Source: Chloroflexota bacterium
GTDB lineage: Bacteria > Chloroflexota > Dehalococcoidia > SM23-28-2 > RBG-16-64-32
Direction of reading: 5' to 3'
NCBI GenBank assembly: GCA_022564695.1
Contig: JADFKX010000138.1
Span: forward strand, 1-5,484
Length of the DNA stretch: 5,484 nucleotides
The notes below the pieces were generated by a model. That model was not told the DNA's origin, ran no database searches, and worked only from the letters and a program-made list of their open reading frames with translations. Within the stretch, counting starts at the first letter, position 1; each line of letters opens with the position of its first letter. A program made the translations under genes and the position numbers. Of this stretch, positions 1 through 4,354 are shown piece after piece.

Positions 1-365
1 TCTGCATGGGAGGCCGGGTGGCCTACCTGATGGCCACGCACATCCCGGCGCTGCGGGCGACGGTGGTGTTCTACGGGGGCAACATAATGGTGCCCTGGGG
101 CGAGGGCCCGGCGCCCTTCGATGGGACGGATCGCATCCAGTGCCCGGTGCTGGGGCTTTTTGGCGAGGAGGACACGAACCCCAGTCCGGCGGACGTGGCG
201 AAGATCGACGCTGAACTCATGCGCCTGGACAAGACGCACGAGTTCCACACTTACGCGGGAGTGGGGCATGCATTTATGGTCGAGGAGCGGCCGGGCTATC
301 GGAAGGAGACGGCGGACGAGGCTTGGGCCAAGTGCCTGGGCTGGTTCGAGCGGTATCTGAGCTGA
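1..365 (+). CDS. Dienelactone hydrolase family protein, 3' part (5' end outside window)
   Basis: This is the C-terminal half of an alpha/beta hydrolase of the dienelactone hydrolase (DLH) family, cytosolic enzymes that hydrolyse lactone or ester bonds, classically dienelactone to maleylacetate in chloroaromatic breakdown. The frame is open to the left edge. The codon at 3-5 is Cys and is followed by Met-Gly-Gly-Arg, which fits the family nucleophile elbow G-x-C-x-G-G. The candidate catalytic Asp lies 56 residues on, in FGEEDTNP, and the His 32 residues after that, in GVGHAFM. The Asp-His spacing is close to the family pattern, and HAF is typical of DLH. About 120 codons are visible out of a usual 230-250. 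The stop (363-365) lies 13 bases before the next start, so the two genes are probably co-transcribed. The true substrate cannot be told, because many DLH-family members are not dienelactone hydrolases. The family call is secure and the substrate is unknown. Confidence 0.9.
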   Translation, partial: CMGGRVAYLMATHIPALRATVVFYGGNIMVPWGEGPAPFDGTDRIQCPVLGLFGEEDTNPSPADVAKIDAELMRLDKTHEFHTYAGVGHAFMVEERPGYRKETADEAWAKCLGWFERYLS

Positions 366-378
366 AGGAGGGTTCGGT

Positions 379-1296
379 ATGGAGTTCGGAGTACATCTGC
401 CCCACATCGGTCCCTGGCACGACGGCGACACGCTGCGTCGGTTCGCCCTCGGCGTCGAGGAGATGGGATACGATTCGGTATGGGCTAGCGACCATATCGT
501 CTTCCCCCTGGGGGTGGAATCGCGCTACCCGTACGCGGACAGCGGCGATTTTCCCCTGCCGGCCGCTGTGCCCTGGCTGGAGCCGGTAACGACTCTGACT
601 TTCGTGGCGGGGGTGACGAGCCGGATTCAGCTGGGGACGAGCATTCTGGTGCTGCCGTATCGCAACCCGGTGCTGAACGCCAAGGCGCTGGGCAACCTGG
701 CGGTGCTCTCCGGTGACCGGCTGATCGTGGGGGTGGGCGCGGGCTGGTTGCGGGAGGAGGCGGAGGCGCTGGGGATGCCCTGGGACGAGCGTGGCCGCCG
801 CACGGACGAGCACATAGAGGTGATGCGGGCGCTGTGGACGCAGGAGGCCCCGGCGTTCGAGGGGAAGTTCTACCAGGTGAAGGGCGTTCGCTGCGAGCCG
901 AGGCCGGCGCAGGCGCCGCCGGTGTGGGTGGGCGGACACGAGCCGCCTTCGCTGCGACGGGCCGCCCGGCTGGGCGACGGCTGGCACGCCTACTGCCTGG
1001 GGCCGGATGAGCTAGCGCGGGGCTGGAAAACGGTGCAGTCGCTGGCGCGGGAGGCGGGCCGCGACCCGGACTCGCTGACGCTATCGGTGCGGACGCCGCT
1101 ATCGATCGCGGACGCGCCCGTCGAGAACGCGGCGCCTTGCGTGGGGAGCGTGGAGCAGATAAGCGAGATGCTGCGGCGGTACCAGAAGATGGGGGTGGCG
1201 CAGGTGGTGTTTGAGCCGCCTATCATGGCCGGGATCGACGGCGCCCTGGCGGCGATGGAGCGGTTCGCGAAGGAGCTACGGGGGGAGTTCGCGTAG
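379..1296 (+). CDS. LLM class (luciferase-like) F420- or FMN-dependent oxidoreductase
   Basis: A complete 305-residue TIM-barrel protein of the bacterial luciferase-like superfamily, whose members use F420 or FMN for hydride transfer or monooxygenation in the cytosol. The start MEFGVHLPHIGP is a typical first strand. SDHI (37-40) follows the second strand, and the long conserved block from GTSILVLPYRNP (86-97) through LSGDRLIVGVGAGWL (110-124) is the family hallmark. PVWVGGHEPPSLRRAARLGDGW (about 181-202) is the usual C-terminal flavin/F420 phosphate-binding region. Length and motif order resemble the group annotated as probable F420-dependent oxidoreductases (TIGR03619-like), but cofactor choice cannot be proved from sequence. 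The ATG is preceded by AAGGAGG at 365-371 with a 7-base spacer, and that site overlaps the stop of the upstream DLH gene, supporting a two-gene operon. The substrate is unknown. The DLH partner suggests sequential oxidation and hydrolysis of a cyclic or ester compound, which is only inference. Confidence 0.93.
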   Translation: MEFGVHLPHIGPWHDGDTLRRFALGVEEMGYDSVWASDHIVFPLGVESRYPYADSGDFPLPAAVPWLEPVTTLTFVAGVTSRIQLGTSILVLPYRNPVLNAKALGNLAVLSGDRLIVGVGAGWLREEAEALGMPWDERGRRTDEHIEVMRALWTQEAPAFEGKFYQVKGVRCEPRPAQAPPVWVGGHEPPSLRRAARLGDGWHAYCLGPDELARGWKTVQSLAREAGRDPDSLTLSVRTPLSIADAPVENAAPCVGSVEQISEMLRRYQKMGVAQVVFEPPIMAGIDGALAAMERFAKELRGEFA

Positions 1297-1318
1297 GCGG
1301 CGCTACTGCACCGCCGCC
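1296..1318. terminator. Possible bidirectional hairpin at convergent gene ends
   Basis: GGCGGCG (1296-1302) pairs with CGCCGCC (1312-1318) around a 9-base loop. A competing 8-base pair, CGTAGGCG (1292-1299) with CGCCTACG (1323-1330), surrounds it. The stems span the 6-base gap between the converging oxidoreductase and esterase stops and extend into the esterase end. Neither strand shows a real T-run, so this is a weak candidate for intrinsic termination or RNA end protection, and GC-rich coding ends give such pairs by chance. Confidence 0.3.
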
Positions 1319-2211
1319 TTCGCGCCTACGTGCTCCCGCACGAACTCGCCGATGCGGTCGATCGCCTGCTGGCCCTCGGGGAGCATGGAGGCGAAGAACT
1401 GGAAGACGTGGATCATGTCGTCCCAGGGCTCCAGGGTGACGTCCACACCGGCTTCCTTTGCGCGCTCAGCGAGGCGGGTGGCGTCGTCGAGGAGCACCTC
1501 GGCGGTGCCGACGTGGATGAGAAGCGGCGGCAACCCGGAGAGGTCCGCGTGGATGGGGGAGGCGAGGGGTGTGCGCGCGTCTGCGCCGTTGAGGTAGGCC
1601 TGCGCGCCCTCGATGACATCCTTCTTAGTGATCATGGGGTCGACCTCGGCCTTCGTGGTCATCGAGTCGCCGGTCATCTCCATGTCTACCCAGGGCGAGA
1701 GGCAGACGGCCGCCGCGGGCAGCGGGTCGCCGGCGTCGCGCAGGGAGATGAGGGTGGCGACGGTGAGGCCGCCGCCGGCCGAGTCGCCAGCGATCACGAT
1801 CCTGGCCGGGTCTACGCCGGTGGAGAGCAACCAGCGGTAGGCTGTCGTGGCGTCTTCGATGGCGGCGGGGAACGGGTGCTCCGGGGCCAGCCGATAGTCG
1901 ATGGCGAGGGCCCGCGCGCCGGACGCGCGTGACAGGCGGGAGATCATCTCGCGGTGGGAGTTGATGGAGCCTATGGCGTAGCCGCCGCCGTGGAGGTAGT
2001 AGATAACCCGCTCGGCGTCCGTGCCGGGGGCGGCGATCCACTCGGCGGGGATGCCGCCAGCGTCCACCGGCTCGCGCGTGACGTCGTCCGGGACGGGGAA
2101 CATGGTGGTGACGGCTTCCATGGCGGCGCGGCGCTGCTCGATGGGGGCGCCGTGAAGGTCCGGCTGTGACTTTATGGTCTGGATGATCGTCTGAAGCTGC
2201 TCGCTGGCCAT
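1303..2211 (-). CDS. Alpha/beta hydrolase, hormone-sensitive-lipase type esterase (GDSAGG)
   Basis: A complete 302-residue carboxylesterase of the HSL (family IV) group, a cytosolic hydrolase of short-chain esters. The oxyanion-hole motif HGGG is at 74-77 and the nucleophile elbow GDSAGG at 142-147, with Ser144. The acid is probably Glu238 in GTAEVLLDD, where many relatives have Asp in DPL, and the His is His268 in DDMIHVF. From memory this Ser144/Glu238/His268 set matches the numbering of the metagenomic esterase EstE5. YRLAPEHPFPAAIED (106-120) is another family signature. The start was chosen at ATG 2211-2209 because AAGGAGG sits 6 bases upstream. A longer frame from 2253 would add 14 unlike-family residues and would place this site inside the gene. 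There is no signal peptide. It lies 84 bases downstream of the DUF1786 gene on the same strand and converges on the oxidoreductase with only 6 bases between stops. The natural substrate is unknown. Confidence 0.93.
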   Translation of the reverse strand: MASEQLQTIIQTIKSQPDLHGAPIEQRRAAMEAVTTMFPVPDDVTREPVDAGGIPAEWIAAPGTDAERVIYYLHGGGYAIGSINSHREMISRLSRASGARALAIDYRLAPEHPFPAAIEDATTAYRWLLSTGVDPARIVIAGDSAGGGLTVATLISLRDAGDPLPAAAVCLSPWVDMEMTGDSMTTKAEVDPMITKKDVIEGAQAYLNGADARTPLASPIHADLSGLPPLLIHVGTAEVLLDDATRLAERAKEAGVDVTLEPWDDMIHVFQFFASMLPEGQQAIDRIGEFVREHVGAKAAVQ

Positions 2212-2217
2212 GGGCGT

Positions 2218-2224
2218 CCTCCTT
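2218..2224 (-). promoter_or_regulatory. Ribosome binding site deciding the esterase start
   Basis: On the minus strand AAGGAGG ends 6 bases before the ATG at 2211-2209. It is a near-ideal anti-16S match and rules in favour of this start over the in-frame codon at 2253. Confidence 0.85.
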
Positions 2225-2252
2225 GCAGTGTTCAAGGGTTGAAAGCAAAACA

Positions 2253-2282
2253 ATGGTGCGCGAAAAGCGCGGCGGCTGTCAA
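2253..2282 (-). promoter_or_regulatory. Weak candidate promoter for the esterase
   Basis: The 84-base gap between the DUF1786 stop and the esterase start contains a perfect minus-strand TTGACA at 2282-2277. The best downstream hexamer at 18-base spacing is CACCAT (2258-2253), only 3 of 6 to TATAAT. An internal promoter would let the esterase be expressed apart from DUF1786, but the poor -10 keeps this tentative. A short GCGC/GCGC pair (2258-2270) lies in the same gap and lacks a T-run. Confidence 0.25.
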
Positions 2283-2295
2283 CCGGACGGCTCCG

Positions 2296-3423
2296 CTACG
2301 CCACCAGCGTGGCGCTGATACCCAGCACCGACAGTATCTCGTCCGCGTCGTCGGGGTGCTTCTCGGCGAAGGCCCAGAGGAGGCCGAAGCAGCCGGAGAC
2401 CATCATGTCGCCGTGGGGGACGGCGAAGTAGGGGTTCAGAACGCTACCGCGGAGCTTGGCGCGCTGGGGGCCGGTGACGGCGAGGAAGGGGCCGTCCGTT
2501 GGTCCTTCGACGGACTCAGGGCGAGCGGGGCCGTCCGCGTAGTAGACGCCGTGGCCCTTGCTCTGGAACACCTCCTCGTGGCGGAGGGTACCGGCGATGA
2601 GGCGCCGGGTGAAGTCGACGAACTGATCGGCGCTGACCTCGCCGGTGTGGTGCTCGTAGAGGGAGTGGATGCGGGTGCCGTGGAGGTGGAAGGCGAGGGC
2701 GTGCATGTTGCCGAGGTTGAGGAGGAGCTGCTCCTGGTGGGCGGCGACCTGGGTGTCCTGGAGGGCGCCGAGGGCGGCGGCGGGCCCGGTGTCCAGGAAT
2801 ACGGTCGGCGTGTCGGCGTCCGCGGCGGCGACCAGGGTGCGGGCGCGGGTGAGGTACTCCGGCAGCTCGTCGGGCAGGTAGGCGAAGGCGCGCAGGTCGT
2901 TGCGCTCGTCGACGACGCGGCGGAGGTGGTCGAAGCGGAACAGGCGGTCGGAGTAGCCGGGGGGCGAGGCGCCGTGGTCGAGGCAGCCGAGGGCGAGGCC
3001 GTCGAAGCGGGTGTCAACATCGAAGGCGGAGAAGGCGGTGCGGATCGCGTTCAGGTCAAGGTCGCGGAGGGGGATGTGCTCTCCCTGGGCGGCGTCAACC
3101 TCGTCCTCGGACAGGAGCGTCACGCCCATGCGCTGGACGTTGTCGAGGTCGTCGTCGAACGTCTTCGCCGCTTCGGGGGTGGCGAGAGCGGGGAGGCCGG
3201 CCTTGAGGTGGGCCTCCAGGGCCCAGTGGCAGGGGCCGCCGCCGGCGGTGACGCCGGTGAGCACGACGGCGCGGCGGTCGCTGGTGGCGGCGCGGATGCG
3301 GTGGGCGGCGATCTGTGTGGAGGAGGGCATGATCATCTGGAGGGCGTTCTCGATAGGCTGGGCGGAGTCAAAGAGGAGGATGTCCTGGGTGCCGGTGCCC
3401 ATATCGACGGCGAGGATGCGCAT
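2296..3423 (-). CDS. DUF1786 family protein (actin/Hsp70-like ATPase fold), with an in-frame repeat insertion
   Basis: A 375-residue protein matching the DUF1786/COG4012 pattern. The phosphate-binding start MRILAVDMGTGTQDILLFD is followed by TGVTAGGGPCHWALEAHL (about 56-73), ATPEAAKTFDDDL (81-93), FLDTGPAAALGAL (209-221), NLGNMHALAF (236-245), EHHTGE (257-262), a GHG (290-292) and VTGPQR (316-321). DMGTGTQD and LDTGPAAALG resemble the two phosphate loops of the ASKHA ATPase fold, so a nucleotide-binding cytosolic protein is likely. Its role is unknown. Databases sometimes label the family pyruvate formate-lyase activating enzyme, but there is no radical-SAM CxxxCxxC here, only Cys65, Cys147 and Cys345 scattered. 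ATG 3423 was chosen because homologues, from memory, begin at this motif and the ten upstream codons include ATA, TCT and GTA, unlike the gene. A GTG at 3453 with AAGGA 8 bases upstream is the alternative start. Residues 297-312 contain a 13-residue repeat-derived insertion. It could be co-transcribed with the esterase. Confidence 0.88.
   Translation of the reverse strand: MRILAVDMGTGTQDILLFDSAQPIENALQMIMPSSTQIAAHRIRAATSDRRAVVLTGVTAGGGPCHWALEAHLKAGLPALATPEAAKTFDDDLDNVQRMGVTLLSEDEVDAAQGEHIPLRDLDLNAIRTAFSAFDVDTRFDGLALGCLDHGASPPGYSDRLFRFDHLRRVVDERNDLRAFAYLPDELPEYLTRARTLVAAADADTPTVFLDTGPAAALGALQDTQVAAHQEQLLLNLGNMHALAFHLHGTRIHSLYEHHTGEVSADQFVDFTRRLIAGTLRHEEVFQSKGHGVYYADGPARPESVEGPTDGPFLAVTGPQRAKLRGSVLNPYFAVPHGDMMVSGCFGLLWAFAEKHPDDADEILSVLGISATLVA
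2488..2537. repeat. Short interspersed repeat inserted in DUF1786 gene, flanked by 11-base direct repeats
   Basis: The core at about 2502-2528 begins GTCCTTCGACGGACTCAGGG and continues with CGAGCGG. It resembles a short palindrome-like repeat scattered in many bacterial genomes, recalled as CCTTCGAC-AGGCTCAGG-type elements that translate as RPEPVEG-like peptides. GTCC (2502-2505) pairs with GGAC (2512-2515). Exact copies of GGGGCCGTCCG flank it at 2488-2498 and 2527-2537, offset by 39 bases, which is 13 codons. On the gene strand it encodes ARPESVEGPT between two DGP tripeptides. The pattern reads as an insertion with target duplication, although slippage could also produce it. Confidence 0.75.
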
Positions 3424-3650
3424 TACGCTAGATATGATAGCATCGGCGTTCACCGGATGTTTCCTTTGGCGGATGTAGCGAGGGGGAAGGTGATGAGTCT
3501 ATATAAGGTCGACATAATACGAACAGAAACGTTTTGAGATTCAACGATTGGAGCGACGAAAATGGCGCTGGACAACGATAGACAAGCTGAGGAGAGAAAT
3601 AAGCATTCAAATAAACTGGACGGTCGTAACGCCGGGGGTGTTTGTCCGTT

Positions 3651-3656
3651 TATAAT
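3651..3656 (+). promoter_or_regulatory. -10 element upstream of the secreted acidic protein gene
   Basis: A perfect TATAAT lies 30 bases before the ATG at 3687, placing the expected transcription start near 3663 and giving a leader of about 24 bases with the ribosome site. No good TTGACA is visible 16-18 bases upstream (the stretch at 3627-3634 is TAACGCCG), nor an extended TG, so an activator or a different -35 preference would be needed. Confidence 0.55.
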
Positions 3657-3671
3657 ATGGCACATAGCTCA

Positions 3672-3679
3672 GGGAGGAG
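3672..3679 (+). promoter_or_regulatory. Ribosome binding site deciding the secreted protein start
   Basis: GGGAGGAG ends 7 bases before the ATG at 3687-3689. The upstream in-frame alternative (TTG at 3642) would start before the -10 element and would place 15 residues in front of a normal signal peptide, so it is rejected. Confidence 0.8.
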
Positions 3680-3686
3680 AGGGATC

Positions 3687-4286
3687 ATGAAGAGGACGCT
3701 GATCTTATCGGTGCTTGTCGCGGGGGTCGCGCTGGCGCTTGCCGCAGGGTCGTACTCTGCGCTGGCGGGTACGGATCCGCTTACGGATGTAGCCGGCGTT
3801 GTGATGGGTCAGGAAGATCCCGAAGACGATCCCGACGCCGATGATGACGAAGCTGATGACGACGGCATCGCGGTAGAATCGCACGGCGACGGTGGCGCAG
3901 GCAACGTAGCACTGGTGATCGGGGAGGCGTTCGGTGCGAGCGACGAGGATGTGCTGGCGCTGCGCGAGGCCGGGATCGGTTTCGGCGCGATCTTCAAGCT
4001 TTACTTGCTAGCTGCGGCCGGCGATGAGACGGCGGCGGCGATACTGTCTTCCGGCGAGAAGGGCGAAGGCGGCTTCGCCTTCGGTAAGCTGTTCAAGGAG
4101 CTGTCGGACGAAGTGTCGGTGCTGTCGGCGGGAGAAGACGGTATGCCGACGAATTTGGGGAAGGCCGTTTCGGGTTTGAAGAAGGATGATACGGTGGTAA
4201 CCGGCGCAGCCGACGTTGACGGCGATGAGGACGACGGCGATGGGCCGCCGGAGCACGCGCCGGCACACGGCCGAAACAAGGACTAA
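3687..4286 (+). CDS. Secreted Asp-rich hypothetical protein
   Basis: A 199-residue protein with no recognised function. A classical Sec signal peptide is present: MKR, a hydrophobic core at 5-21, and an A-L-A site at 25-27, so cleavage after Ala27 is likely. No lipobox or other Cys is seen. After it come an acidic tract (43-59, EDPEDDPDADDDEADDDG), a mixed helical domain (about 73-165), and a second acidic tract (176-186, DVDGDEDDGDG) before a Pro/His/Lys-rich tail. The middle carries two related units, LREAGIGFGAIFK (92-104) and GEGGFAFGKLFKEL (126-139). From memory, similar G-[LIF]-x-[FW]-G-x-[IL] helical units occur in uncharacterised Chloroflexota exported proteins. The acidic tracts could bind Ca2+ or other cations, but DVDGDED departs from a canonical EF-hand loop at its Gly position. 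It has its own TATAAT promoter element and a strong terminator, so it is a single-gene transcription unit. Confidence 0.85.
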   Translation: MKRTLILSVLVAGVALALAAGSYSALAGTDPLTDVAGVVMGQEDPEDDPDADDDEADDDGIAVESHGDGGAGNVALVIGEAFGASDEDVLALREAGIGFGAIFKLYLLAAAGDETAAAILSSGEKGEGGFAFGKLFKELSDEVSVLSAGEDGMPTNLGKAVSGLKKDDTVVTGAADVDGDEDDGDGPPEHAPAHGRNKD

Positions 4287-4309
4287 CCGCTAAGAAGTAG
4301 AGATCTGAG

Positions 4310-4340
4310 GCGGCGGGCGTGAGCCCGCCGCTTTTCGTTT
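4310..4340 (+). terminator. Intrinsic terminator after the secreted protein gene
   Basis: GCGGCGGGC (4310-4318) pairs perfectly with GCCCGCCGC (4323-4331) around the GNRA-type tetraloop GTGA, followed by TTTTCGTTT (4332-4340). It starts 24 bases after the stop at 4286. On the opposite strand the same stem lacks a T-run, so it serves mainly the plus-strand gene, although it also lies just beyond the end of serS. Confidence 0.9.
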
Positions 4341-4354
4341 CGGCGCCGGGGGGG

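Larger units (their letters stand above)
3424..3686. other. Divergent AT-richer intergenic region
   Basis: This region separates the divergent DUF1786 and secreted-protein genes and is visibly poorer in GC than the rest. It holds a plus-strand TATAAT (3651-3656). It also holds A/T-rich hexamers around 3500-3519: TATATA at 3500-3505, and TATTAT on the minus strand at 3519-3514 with a TTGAAT 19 bases upstream at 3544-3539. The latter is a weak candidate promoter for DUF1786. No RNA gene or convincing operator is seen. One 42-codon frame (3562-3690) is discussed among the findings. Confidence 0.6.

Noticed and set aside
274..987. A 237-codon minus-strand open frame across the DLH and oxidoreductase genes
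   Set aside because: It is Arg/Pro/His-rich shadow sequence, lies opposite two recognised genes and has no family motif.
3451..3453. GTG as the DUF1786 start
   Set aside because: It has an AAGGA upstream, but the extra ten residues precede a motif that normally begins the family and use codons unlike the gene. Kept as an alternative.
2239..3537. A 432-codon plus-strand open frame opposite DUF1786
   Set aside because: Its translation is low-complexity Gly/Val/Glu/Ala typical of an antisense shadow in GC-rich DNA, and the minus strand has a clear conserved family.
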